A stretch of DNA of 23,627 nt, from the NCBI GenBank assembly GCA_023388935.1, contig JAEWFG010000339.1:1-23627 (forward strand), in the 5' to 3' direction. The notes under the pieces are model-generated. The model was not told the DNA's origin. It saw nothing but the letters and a program-made list of their open reading frames with translations, and did no database searches. Both the position numbers and the translations under genes were made by a program. This document shows positions 8,465 through 16,039 of this stretch, piece by piece (position 1 is the stretch's first letter; the number at the start of each line of letters is the position of its first letter). Source of the stretch: Pseudomonadota bacterium. GTDB taxonomy: Bacteria > Pseudomonadota > Alphaproteobacteria > Rhizobiales > Xanthobacteraceae.

Positions 8465-8911
8465 ATGAGGGAACTTGCGGGCATTGTGGCCCTGTTCGCC
8501 GGGTTCGGGCTGGCCGCGGCGCAGGCCGGCTTCCGCACTCCGGAATCTCTCGTGCGTAACGTCTACGCCTATTACGGCGAGGGCGCGCCAGAGCTGTCGA
8601 AAGGCCTGCCCCGCGATGCCGCGACCGCCCGGCAATTCTTCGATCCTCCCCTGCGCAAGGCCTGGAGTACGCCGAGGGGCGAGCCCTATGATTTCCTGGT
8701 GCAGAGCCCGAGTTGGAAGCTCGGCCCCGTCGCGATCTCGATCATCCGCAGGCAATACGACAAGACCTATGTCACGGCGAATTTCGACAATCGCGGCCAG
8801 CGGGTGACGCTGAACTTCATCCTGGTCAACGGGCCGGAAGGCTGGCTGATCGCGGATGTCGAGACCCCGCACGACTCCTTGCGGATGTTTCTGGAGCAGT
8901 TCCGGAATTGA
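8465..8911 (+). CDS. Small exported DUF3828-like protein
   Basis: This 148-residue protein has an N-terminal hydrophobic signal (residues 5-20, AGIVALFAGFGLAAA) ending near AQA, so it is probably periplasmic. The mature part starts with a helix (TPESLVRNVYAYYGEG) and continues with beta strands: GPVAISIIRRQYDKTYVTANFDN, QRVTLNFILVNGPEGWLIADVE. This NTF2-like arrangement matches what I know as DUF3828, with the characteristic final GWLIADV strand followed by a helix (DSLRMFLEQF). The frame is open back to 8300, but the ATG at 8465 gives the clean signal peptide. Function is unknown; related domains occur in small exported proteins. It is divergent from the Atp12 gene and converges on the LysR gene. 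Confidence 0.7.
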   Translation: MRELAGIVALFAGFGLAAAQAGFRTPESLVRNVYAYYGEGAPELSKGLPRDAATARQFFDPPLRKAWSTPRGEPYDFLVQSPSWKLGPVAISIIRRQYDKTYVTANFDNRGQRVTLNFILVNGPEGWLIADVETPHDSLRMFLEQFRN

Positions 8912-8978
8912 GGGCGCCCTGAGGTCCGAGTGGGCCATAACCGAACGTCTCCGAAACCAAGCATAGGAGTTCGGCTGC

Positions 8979-9884
8979 TCAAGGCAGGCGTAACCACGCA
9001 GAGAAGGCTTCGATGCTCGCCTGCTCGGGATGATTGGGAACGTGAACAACGTAAAAGCCATAGCCCGACAGCGACAGATCGTGAGCCTTGACGAGAACGC
9101 CGCTCTTGAGCTCGCGGCCAACGACCACATCGCTGAACATGGCGATGCCTTGACCTGCTACCACAGCATCAATTGCGTGCAGTTCTTCCCTGAAACTCAG
9201 GTCCCACGCCTTGTTCGTCTCGGGAATACCGGGGTCGATCGATCGCGCGGTCGCAAGCCAGCGCGACCAGGTCGGCGCATCACGGTCGCGGTTCATCCAA
9301 TCGAAGTGAATCAATGGATAGTGCAAGAGGTCGGCGGCACGATCGATTCGCTGTCCCCGCCTCGCCAATAATTCGGGACTGCATACCGGAAAGAACGTGT
9401 CGCGAAAGATCTCCTTGCCGCTTAGATCGAGCGGCATACGCCTCGCGTAGCGAATTGCGATGTCGGCTTCTCCGACGCGCAAATCGAGAACCGCGTCCGT
9501 CCCGATGATCTCCAATGGAATCTTCGGATAGGCCTCGCGCCACTTCGGCAGTCGCGGCACCAACCATCGGCTGGCAAAGGCATTGGGGCTTGTGACTCGC
9601 AGGCGCTTGTGGCCGACGCGCGGGGACGCAGAGGCAATCGCGCTCGCAAACGCGTCGAAACCGTTCCTGACGACCGGGAAAAGTCGCTCGCCGGCGCTTG
9701 TCAGTTCAACGGGACGCGGGCGACGACGAAAGAGCGGCTGACCGCAAATGTCCTCAAGTGTCCGAATCTGGTGGCTGATCGCTGTCGGCGTGACGCCGAG
9801 TTCTTCGGCCGCCTCGCGGAAGCTCATATGCCTTGCGGCAGCTTCGAAGGCGCGCAGCGATCCCAAAGGCGGAAGCTTTCGCAT
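8979..9884 (-). CDS. LysR-type transcriptional regulator, GcvA-like
   Basis: This is a full-length 301-residue LysR regulator. An N-terminal winged helix-turn-helix occupies residues 5-65: LGSLRAFEAAARHMSFREAA, then GVTPTAISHQIRTLED, then LFRRRPRPVELTSAGE. A two-lobed effector-binding domain follows (about 92-295). The HTH and the PPLGSLRAFEAAARH opening are of the GcvA/AmpR type. It is divergent from the FAD oxidase gene across 123 bp and is the likely regulator of that gene. Two T-N11-A sites lie in the gap, the nearest beginning 12 bp upstream of its own ATG, so autoregulation is also expected. The effector cannot be deduced. Confidence 0.92.
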   Translation of the reverse strand: MRKLPPLGSLRAFEAAARHMSFREAAEELGVTPTAISHQIRTLEDICGQPLFRRRPRPVELTSAGERLFPVVRNGFDAFASAIASASPRVGHKRLRVTSPNAFASRWLVPRLPKWREAYPKIPLEIIGTDAVLDLRVGEADIAIRYARRMPLDLSGKEIFRDTFFPVCSPELLARRGQRIDRAADLLHYPLIHFDWMNRDRDAPTWSRWLATARSIDPGIPETNKAWDLSFREELHAIDAVVAGQGIAMFSDVVVGRELKSGVLVKAHDLSLSGYGFYVVHVPNHPEQASIEAFSAWLRLP

Positions 9885-9895
9885 TTAGCAAGACT

Positions 9896-9933
9896 AGATG
9901 AATTCAGCTCATCTGGCGATTGAATAATTCGAT
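9896..9933. promoter_or_regulatory. Pair of LysR-type T-N11-A sites in the divergent region
   Basis: Site 1 is AGATGA-N7-TCATCT (9896-9914), with T at 9899 and A at 9911. Site 2 is ATTGAAT-A-ATTCGAT (9919-9933), with T at 9920 and A at 9932. Both are inverted repeats with the LysR spacing, and their centres (9905 and 9926) are 21 bp apart, two turns of the helix. This fits a recognition site plus an activation site for a LysR tetramer. Confidence 0.6.
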
Positions 9934-10007
9934 TTTGCGGGCAATTGAGCGACGTGAGACGCTGATGACCGTTGCGCTGCGCCGCAGCAGCAGAACGGGA
10001 GGCCGCC

Positions 10008-11429
10008 ATGGACGCAACCAGGTTTACGAACAGCGGTGAACTGGGCCAGCAAGCTCGTGACATCGCTCGCCTGAGGCGAATGGTCCGCGGCGAAGTCGTC
10101 GCGCGAGGCGATGTGGCCTACGATCAGGCGCGAAAAGTGTGGAACGGCATGGTCGAGCGCCATCCTGCGGCGATCGTCTACTGCGCCGGCTCTGACGACG
10201 TTGTTGCGGCGGTCAATTTCGCGCGGTCGCACTCTCTCCTCGTCGCCGTGCGGGCCGGCGGCCACAACATCGGAGGCGCCTCGGTGTGCAATGATGGCCT
10301 CGTCATCGATCTCTCGCGCATGAAGAAAATCGAAGTCGACCCAAACAAGCGAACAGCACGAGCCCAGGCGGGCCTCAATCTCGGCGAGTTTGACGCGGCA
10401 ACTCAGGCACACGGTCTTGCGACCACGATGGGAGTCAATGGCGATACCGGTATTGCCGGGCTGACGCTCGGCGGCGGTTTCGGCAAGCTCGGGCGCAAAT
10501 ATGGTCTTTCTTGCGACAATCTGGTCGCAGCGGAGGTCGTCACGGCGGACGGTCGACTGCTGCACACGAGCGCTACGGAACATTCTGATCTGTTCTGGGC
10601 GATCCGCGGCGGTGGCGGCAATTTCGGCATCGTCACGAGCTTTGAGTACCGGCTGTTTCCGGTCGGTCCCGTATTGGTGGCGGGCTCAGTCGCGTACCCC
10701 TACGAGCGGGCGCACGAGGCGATGCGCTTCTACCAAGCCTTTGCGAGCACGGCCGCGGACGAGTTGAGCCTGGACGCGGCGCTGGCGACGATGCCATCGG
10801 GCGAGCGGGTCTTCAGCATTTCGGCCTGCTATGTCGGTTCGATAGATGAAGGCGAGCGGGTCCTCAAGCCGCTGCGCGAATACGGAGCGCCAATCCAGGA
10901 TCAAATCGCGCCGCGTCCTTATGTGGAGATCCAGTCGGCCGGCGACGCCACTTTTCCACGCGGCCGTCGTTACTACTGGAAGGCGCAGTTCCTGCGCGAA
11001 CTGTCCAACGCGGCGATCGATACACTCCTGGCCGGGTACGCGACCGCCCCTGCGGAATCGCTGCTTGTGCTGCAGCATGTCGGCGGAGCTATCGCGCGTG
11101 TACCGGTCGACGCCACCCCTTATGCTAACCGTGATGCGCTGTACGATTGCTTCCCCATTGCCATCTGGGACGATCCGATAGAGGACGCGATGCGCATCCG
11201 CTGGGCGCGCGAGTTGTGGGACGCCATGCGACCGTTTTCGACCGGCGGCGTCTACGCCAACAATCTCGGCGAAGAAGGAATGGAGCGCATAGAGGCAGCC
11301 TATGGCGAGAACTATGTGCGACTGCTTGCGCTCAAGAACAAATACGATCCGACGAATTTCTTCCGGCTAAACCAGAACATCCCGCCGACAGCACAAACGA
11401 CCCACGGGCGCATAGGCGCCGCGACCTAA
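10008..11429 (+). CDS. FAD-linked oxidase, berberine-bridge/6-hydroxynicotine oxidase type
   Basis: This 473-residue flavoenzyme has an N-terminal PCMH-type FAD-binding domain (about 50-230) and a C-terminal BBE segment (YGENYVRLLALKNKYDPTNFFRLNQNI). RAGGHNIGG places His86 at the histidine that binds FAD covalently in this family. The second, cysteine, attachment point of bicovalent members is absent: the corresponding loop reads GVNGDTGIAGLTLGGGFG, so a single His linkage is predicted, as in 6-hydroxy-D-nicotine oxidase. There is no signal peptide. The ATG at 10008 is preceded by CGGGAGG. An in-frame TTG at 9972 is less likely. These enzymes oxidise alcohols, amines or sugars with O2; the substrate is unknown. 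The divergent LysR gene probably controls it. Confidence 0.9.
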   Translation: MDATRFTNSGELGQQARDIARLRRMVRGEVVARGDVAYDQARKVWNGMVERHPAAIVYCAGSDDVVAAVNFARSHSLLVAVRAGGHNIGGASVCNDGLVIDLSRMKKIEVDPNKRTARAQAGLNLGEFDAATQAHGLATTMGVNGDTGIAGLTLGGGFGKLGRKYGLSCDNLVAAEVVTADGRLLHTSATEHSDLFWAIRGGGGNFGIVTSFEYRLFPVGPVLVAGSVAYPYERAHEAMRFYQAFASTAADELSLDAALATMPSGERVFSISACYVGSIDEGERVLKPLREYGAPIQDQIAPRPYVEIQSAGDATFPRGRRYYWKAQFLRELSNAAIDTLLAGYATAPAESLLVLQHVGGAIARVPVDATPYANRDALYDCFPIAIWDDPIEDAMRIRWARELWDAMRPFSTGGVYANNLGEEGMERIEAAYGENYVRLLALKNKYDPTNFFRLNQNIPPTAQTTHGRIGAAT

Positions 11430-12644
11430 CTATTCTTCAGGCGCGTTCTCGATCGGATCAAATCTGGCTGCATCGAGCCCGAGCAGGTTCCACGATTGCT
11501 GCATGTGCTGCGGCAACGGCGCCGTGGCGTCGATCACGCCGCCGCGGGGATGCGGAATGACGATGCGGCGCGCGAGCAGATGCAGCCGGTTTTGCAGGCC
11601 GCCGGGCAGTTGCCAGTTCTCGATGTTGAAATATTTGGGATCGCCGACGATGGGATGGCCGATATGGGCCATATGGGCGCGAAGCTGGTGGGTGCGGCCC
11701 GTCACCGGCTTCAGCGACACCCAGGTCAGCTTGTGGCCCGCGGTCTCGACCACGGCGTAGTAGGTCACCGCGTGGCTCGCACCCTCGTCGCCGTGCTGAG
11801 CGACGCGCATGATGGTGTCGTCCTCACTCTCCTCCTTCGCGAGGAAGGTCGAGATGCGGCCCTGCTTGGGCTTCGGCAGACCGGGCACCAGCGCCCAATA
11901 GACCTTTCGCGCCGACCGCGAGCGGAACGCACCGGTCAGGTGCGAGGCAGCGAAGCGCGTCTTGGCGATCAGAAGACAGCCCGACGTTTCCCTGTCGATG
12001 CGGTGCACGAGCCGGGGCTTCTGGCCCTTGGAGTCGCGCATCACTTCCAGCATCTGGTCGACGTGGCGCGTCATGCCCGAGCCGCCCTGCACGGCGAGGC
12101 CGGCGGGCTTGTTCAGCACGAGAACGTCATCGTCCTCGTAGATCGTCATCTCCTTCAACGCGGCCAGTGTCTTTTGCGCGGCCTCCGACAGCGGGCCGGC
12201 AGCCTTCGGCGTGTCGAGCTTCAGCGGCGGAATGCGGACGCTCTGGCCCTCCTCCAGGCGATCCTTGCTGTCGACGCGCTTGCCGTCGACGCGCAGTTCA
12301 CCTTTGCGCACGACGCGCTGGATGTGGGAAAACGACAGGCCGGGAAAGCGCGCTTCGAGGAAGCGGTCGACGCGCATGTTGTTCTCGTCGGCCGTCACGG
12401 TGACGGTCTGCACCTTGGTCGGCAGCAACGCCTCGACCGGCTTTGCCGGCGCAGACTTTTCCAGCGCAGCCTTGGGCGCATGCCGCTCGGCGCGCTCGCC
12501 CGCAAAGCGCGGCGGTTTCGCACCCGGCTTCCCTCCCGGCCGCGGCCCGGCTGTCTTCGCGCCACGCGCCTTGAATGGACGCGCCTCCTTGCGTTCATCG
12601 CGATCGCGAGGCTTCGGATTCATTCTCTTGATGCGGCGGCTCAT
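11430..12644 (-). CDS. rluC: RluA/RluC family 23S rRNA pseudouridine synthase
   Basis: This enzyme isomerises specific uridines of rRNA to pseudouridine. It has 404 residues. Residues 1-75 are a very basic, Lys/Arg/Pro/Ala-rich, probably disordered extension. An S4 RNA-binding domain follows (about 86-140: MRVDRFLEARFPGLSFSHIQR, GELRVDGKRV), then the catalytic domain from about 167. The active-site motif LVHRIDRETSGCLLIAKT gives Asp217 as the nucleophile, and KPVTGRTHQLRAHM and HPIVGDPKY are the later conserved motifs. S4 plus RluA catalytic domain is the RluC/RluD layout; RluC is preferred but the target site is not proven. Its ATG at 12644 overlaps the higA TGA by 4 nt; an ATG at 12623 is a possible alternative. 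Its stop abuts that of the convergent FAD oxidase with no gap. Confidence 0.9.
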   Translation of the reverse strand: MSRRIKRMNPKPRDRDERKEARPFKARGAKTAGPRPGGKPGAKPPRFAGERAERHAPKAALEKSAPAKPVEALLPTKVQTVTVTADENNMRVDRFLEARFPGLSFSHIQRVVRKGELRVDGKRVDSKDRLEEGQSVRIPPLKLDTPKAAGPLSEAAQKTLAALKEMTIYEDDDVLVLNKPAGLAVQGGSGMTRHVDQMLEVMRDSKGQKPRLVHRIDRETSGCLLIAKTRFAASHLTGAFRSRSARKVYWALVPGLPKPKQGRISTFLAKEESEDDTIMRVAQHGDEGASHAVTYYAVVETAGHKLTWVSLKPVTGRTHQLRAHMAHIGHPIVGDPKYFNIENWQLPGGLQNRLHLLARRIVIPHPRGGVIDATAPLPQHMQQSWNLLGLDAARFDPIENAPEE

Positions 12645-12958
12645 GCGGTTTTTCCAAGCTTTCGTGTCGACTGCGCGTTGGTGCGACGGGGCAGCGACGC
12701 AACTTGCGCGCCTACCTCTTTCTCCGCCAGCCGCAGTTCATATTGCTGTTGCAGGTTCATCCAGAATTGCGGGCTGGTACCGAACCAGTGACCAAGACGC
12801 AGTGCCGTATCGGCGGTGATACCGCGCTGCCCGTTGATGATGCCGGTGATGCGATTGACCGGAACGTCAATCTGACGCGACAGCTCAGCGGCTGTGACGC
12901 CGAGTTCGCGCAGCTCTTCGGCAAGCTGTTCGCCGGGATGAATGGGCGTGCGGGGCAT
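12641..12958 (-). CDS. higA: HigA-type antitoxin (XRE family)
   Basis: This 105-residue DNA-binding antitoxin neutralises the toxin encoded just upstream and represses the shared promoter. PRTPIHPGEQLAEELRELG opens the HigA pattern. The helix-turn-helix spans about 20-70 (TAAELSRQIDVPVNRITGIINGQRGITADTALRLGHWFG), and SPQFWMNLQQQYEL is the standard HigA tail of that domain. A 30-residue basic C-terminal tail follows. Its start lies 9 bp after the higB stop, with an AAGGAAG ribosome binding site in the gap. Its TGA overlaps the ATG of rluC, placing the rRNA modification gene under the same transcript. Toxin-first gene order is typical of the HigBA group. Confidence 0.94.
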   Translation of the reverse strand: MPRTPIHPGEQLAEELRELGVTAAELSRQIDVPVNRITGIINGQRGITADTALRLGHWFGTSPQFWMNLQQQYELRLAEKEVGAQVASLPRRTNAQSTRKLGKTA

Positions 12959-12967
12959 AAGCTTCCT

Positions 12968-13252
12968 TCAGTGATAGTCGACGATCTCTACATCAATTGG
13001 ACCAGGCGACCCTTTCGGCCAACTGAAGCAGATCCGCCATTGATCGTTGATCCGGATCGAGAATTGTCCTGCACGATCGCCCTTCAAGGCTTCCAGCCGA
13101 TTACCGGGCAACGCCGCCAGATCGGCCAGATTGGTTGCCGCGTCCAATCGATCGAGACGTGTCTCTGCTTGCCGAGCAAATCCCGAGAATTCCTTGACGT
13201 GCTGGCCAGCGGCAAATCGCTCGGTGCGCTTGTCGCGGTAGCTGACGATCAT
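12968..13252 (-). CDS. higB: HigB-type toxin (RelE/ParE superfamily)
   Basis: This is a 94-residue toxin of the RelE/ParE fold, which in HigB members cleaves mRNA on the ribosome. The sequence fits the family: a helix with DRLDAATNLADLAALPGNRLEAL, then beta strands GQFSIRINDQWRICFSW and a final DVEIVDYH. The basic residues Lys57, Arg59, Arg67 and Arg73 are the expected RNA-contacting set, and the C-terminal Tyr-His is the usual HigB ending. It appears complete. Its ATG at 13252 lacks a clear ribosome binding site, consistent with low toxin synthesis. An AT-rich promoter region with a perfect palindrome lies immediately upstream, between it and the rarA stop codon. Confidence 0.93.
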   Translation of the reverse strand: MIVSYRDKRTERFAAGQHVKEFSGFARQAETRLDRLDAATNLADLAALPGNRLEALKGDRAGQFSIRINDQWRICFSWPKGSPGPIDVEIVDYH

Positions 13253-13269
13253 GCACCAACACTAGCAGA

Positions 13270-13288
13270 ATTTACGAGTTACGTAAAT
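13270..13288. promoter_or_regulatory. higBA operator palindrome
   Basis: ATTTACG-AGTTA-CGTAAAT is a perfect 7-bp inverted repeat around 5 bp, centred 27 bp upstream of the higB start inside a 55-bp AT-rich gap. Autorepression by HigA binding to such palindromes is the norm for this family, so this is very probably its operator. A half-site-like GTAAAT recurs directly beside it at 13290-13295. Confidence 0.7.
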
Positions 13289-13307
13289 AGTAAATGTTCT
13301 GGATCAT

Positions 13308-14636
13308 CTACTTCCCGCCCCGCTCCTTGCGCAGCTTGGCCCAGTATTCCAGCCGCTTCCGGATCTCGCGCTCAAAACCGCGCTCGGGCGGATAGTAGAA
13401 GGTCTGGCGGCCCAGGGCTTCCGGGAAGTAGTCCTGGCCGGAGAAGGCGTCGGGGGCGTCGTGGTCGTATGCGTAGCCGGTGCCGTAGCCTTCCGACTTC
13501 ATCAGCTTGGTCGGCGAGTTCAGGATGTGCTTGGGCGGCAGCAGCGAGCCGGCCTGCTTGGCAACCTGCATGGCCGTGCCGAAGGCGGTGTAGACGGCGT
13601 TCGATTTCGGCGCGGTGGCGAGATAGACCACGGCCTGTGCGATCGCGAGCTCGCCCTCGGGATGGCCGAGGAAGTCGAAGGCGTCCTTGGCGGCATTGGC
13701 GATGACAAGCGCCTGCGGGTCGGCAAGCCCGATGTCCTCGACCGCCATGCGCACGACGCGTCGGGCCAGGAACAGCGGATCCTCGCCGGCATCGAGCATG
13801 CGCGCGAGATAATACAGCGCGGCATCTGGATCGGAGCCGCGCACCGACTTATGCAGCGCCGAGATCAGGTTGTAATGGCCGTCGGCCGACTTGTCGTAGA
13901 TCGGCGCGCGGCGTTGCAGGATTTCCTGCAACTGCGCGGCATCGAAGATTTCGTCCTTACGCGCCGCGCGCCAGACTTCCTCGGCGAGCGTCAGCGAGGC
14001 CCTGCCGTCGCCATCGGCCATGCGCAACAGCACCGCGCGCGCCTCCGAATCGAGCGGCAGCTTGCGGCCCTCGACCTCCTCGGCATGCGCGAACAGTTTT
14101 TCGATCGCGGCCGCATCGAGCGAGCGAAACACCAGCACGCGCGCGCGAGAAAGCAACGCCGCGTTGAGCTCGAAGGACGGGTTTTCGGTGGTGGCGCCGA
14201 CCATGACCACGGTCCCGTCTTCCATGACCGGCAGAAAGGAATCCTGTTGGGCGCGGTTGAAGCGATGCACCTCGTCGACGAACAGCAGCGTGCCCTTGCC
14301 CATCTCGCGGCGGGCGCGCGCGGCGTCGAACGCCTTCTTCAGATCGGCGACGCCGGAGAACACGGCAGAGATCTGCTCGAAATGCAGATCGGTCGCATCC
14401 GCCAGCAGCCGCGCGACCGTGGTCTTGCCGGTGCCGGGCGGGCCCCAGAACACCAGCGAACCGAGCGTGCGCGTCTCCAGCATCCGCGTCAGCGCGCCGT
14501 CGGGGCCGAGGATGTGATCCTGGCCGACGACCTCCGAGAGCGTGCGCGGGCGCAGCCGGTCCGGCAGCGGATGCGGGGCCTCGTGATCGAGCCCCGCCGC
14601 GGCAAACAGAGTTGGCGTTTCCTGTGGTCGCTTCAT
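13308..14636 (-). CDS. rarA: Replication-associated recombination protein A (RarA/MgsA, AAA+ ATPase)
   Basis: This is a 442-residue clamp-loader-like ATPase that acts at stalled replication forks. Walker A is GPPGTGKT (65-72), and Walker B is LLFVDEVHRF with Asp121 and Glu122. The sensor region GATTENPSFELN lies at about 147-158, and ALLSRARVLVFRSL follows. The C-terminal half carries the tetramerisation and RarA-specific helices, with DPDAALYYLARML, GEDPLFLARRV and YAYDHDAPDAFSGQDYFPE. Length and motifs are complete. Its ATG at 14636 overlaps the stop of the Do protease gene by 4 nt (ATGA), so the two are translationally coupled. No terminator is obvious between its stop and higBA 55 bp downstream. 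Confidence 0.96.
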   Translation of the reverse strand: MKRPQETPTLFAAAGLDHEAPHPLPDRLRPRTLSEVVGQDHILGPDGALTRMLETRTLGSLVFWGPPGTGKTTVARLLADATDLHFEQISAVFSGVADLKKAFDAARARREMGKGTLLFVDEVHRFNRAQQDSFLPVMEDGTVVMVGATTENPSFELNAALLSRARVLVFRSLDAAAIEKLFAHAEEVEGRKLPLDSEARAVLLRMADGDGRASLTLAEEVWRAARKDEIFDAAQLQEILQRRAPIYDKSADGHYNLISALHKSVRGSDPDAALYYLARMLDAGEDPLFLARRVVRMAVEDIGLADPQALVIANAAKDAFDFLGHPEGELAIAQAVVYLATAPKSNAVYTAFGTAMQVAKQAGSLLPPKHILNSPTKLMKSEGYGTGYAYDHDAPDAFSGQDYFPEALGRQTFYYPPERGFEREIRKRLEYWAKLRKERGGK

Positions 14637-16039
14637 CCGCCCAGCGTGACGTTGATCTGCTGGCCGCCGCGCACCAGCGTGATGCGCCAGATCCGCTGGC
14701 GTTCACCGACAGCCCTCTCGAGGTCGCCGGTCTTGGCGATCTTCTGGTTGTTGACCGCCAGAATGACATCGCCCTTCTGGAAACCGACACTCGCGGCCGC
14801 GCTATCACCGCCGAGATCGGTGATCACGACGCCTTCGGTGTCGGCGTCGAGATGCAGCTCATCGGCGACCGCCGGCGTGATCGTCGAGACCTTCGCGCCC
14901 TGGAACGGCGAGCGTGCGGTGACGACGAGCTCGTTGCGGCCGGTGTCGGGCGCGGTCTCCAGCGCCACGGTCAGCTTGACCGGCTTGCCGCCGCGCTGCA
15001 CGTCGATCTGCGCAGTGCCGCCGAGCGGACGCGTCGCGAAGCGATAGTCGAAGGCGTTGGGATCGTCCACGGTTTGGCCGTCGATCCCGGTGATGAGATC
15101 GGAGGATTTCAGCCCGGCCTTCGCCGCGGGGCCGCTCTGCACCACGCTCGCGACCAGCGCACCGGTTGGCGAACGCAAGCCCAGGCTTTCAGCGATCTCG
15201 GGTGTCACCGCCTGCAGCTTCGCGCCGAGCCACGGACGCTTTACCGCCTTGCCGCCGCTCTTGGCGGAGGCGACGACGACACGCACCATGTTGGCGGGGA
15301 TCGCAAAGCCGATGCCTTGCGAACCGCCGGAGCGCGAGTAGATCGCGGTGTTGATGCCGGCGAGCCGGCCGTTCATGTCGACCAGCGCGCCGCCGGAATT
15401 GCCGGGATTGATGGCCGCATCGGTCTGGATGAAGAACTGGTAGTCGGTGATGCCGACTTGCGTGCGCGCCAGCGCCGAGATGATGCCGTGGGTCACCGTC
15501 TGGCCGACACCGAAGGGATTGCCGATCGCCATCACGACATCGCCCACCATCAACTCGTCCGAATTGGTGAATTCGAGGGCCGGAAACTTCTCTTTGGTAT
15601 CCTTCAGACGAAGCACCGCGAGATCACTGCGGGAATCCTTCAGCACGATCTCGGCCTCGAACTCGCGCTTGTCCGACAGCGACACCTTGACCTGGTCGGC
15701 GCCTTCGATGACGTGGACGTTGGTGACGACGAGCCCGGACGCATCGACGATCACGCCCGAACCGAGCGACCGTTGCACCTGCTCCTGCTGCTGGCCCGGC
15801 ACGCCGAAGAAGCGGCGAAAGATCGGGTCGTCCAGCAGCGGATTGCGGTTCTGCACCACCTTGGCGGCATAGACGTTGACGACCGCCGGCTGGACCCGCT
15901 GCACGATCGGCGCATAGGACAGCCGCAGCTCGGCCGGCGACGACGGGACACGGCGGTCCTGTGCGGCCGCCGGATTGAAGTGGGTCGTAAAGGCTATGCA
16001 CAGTGCCGTGGCGACGGCGGTCCAGATCGATCGAAACAT
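14633..16039 (-). CDS. Do family periplasmic serine protease/chaperone (DegP/DegQ/MucD type)
   Basis: This is a 468-residue envelope quality-control protease. Residues 1-27 form a signal peptide (FRSIWTAVATALCIAF...AAAQD). The trypsin-like domain has the triad His109 (VTNVHVIEG), Asp139 (SRSDLAVLRL) and Ser215 (NPGNSGGAL). Two PDZ domains follow, at about 270-365 and 395-468. The loop after RRFFG is short (GVPGQQQEQVQ), closer to DegQ/MucD than to E. coli DegP. The frame is open up to 16165, but the ATG at 16039 has a strong GAGAGGTAGGA site and gives the signal peptide. Coupling to rarA by a 4-nt overlap looks like gene packing rather than shared function. Confidence 0.95.
   Translation of the reverse strand: MFRSIWTAVATALCIAFTTHFNPAAAQDRRVPSSPAELRLSYAPIVQRVQPAVVNVYAAKVVQNRNPLLDDPIFRRFFGVPGQQQEQVQRSLGSGVIVDASGLVVTNVHVIEGADQVKVSLSDKREFEAEIVLKDSRSDLAVLRLKDTKEKFPALEFTNSDELMVGDVVMAIGNPFGVGQTVTHGIISALARTQVGITDYQFFIQTDAAINPGNSGGALVDMNGRLAGINTAIYSRSGGSQGIGFAIPANMVRVVVASAKSGGKAVKRPWLGAKLQAVTPEIAESLGLRSPTGALVASVVQSGPAAKAGLKSSDLITGIDGQTVDDPNAFDYRFATRPLGGTAQIDVQRGGKPVKLTVALETAPDTGRNELVVTARSPFQGAKVSTITPAVADELHLDADTEGVVITDLGGDSAAASVGFQKGDVILAVNNQKIAKTGDLERAVGERQRIWRITLVRGGQQINVTLGG

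Noticed and set aside
11496..12791. Open frame of 431 codons on the plus strand
   Set aside because: It lies antisense to rluC and higA, with shadow-type composition and no recognisable domain.
13461..15047. Open frame of 528 codons on the plus strand
   Set aside because: It runs antisense across rarA and into the Do protease, both of which have complete catalytic motifs.
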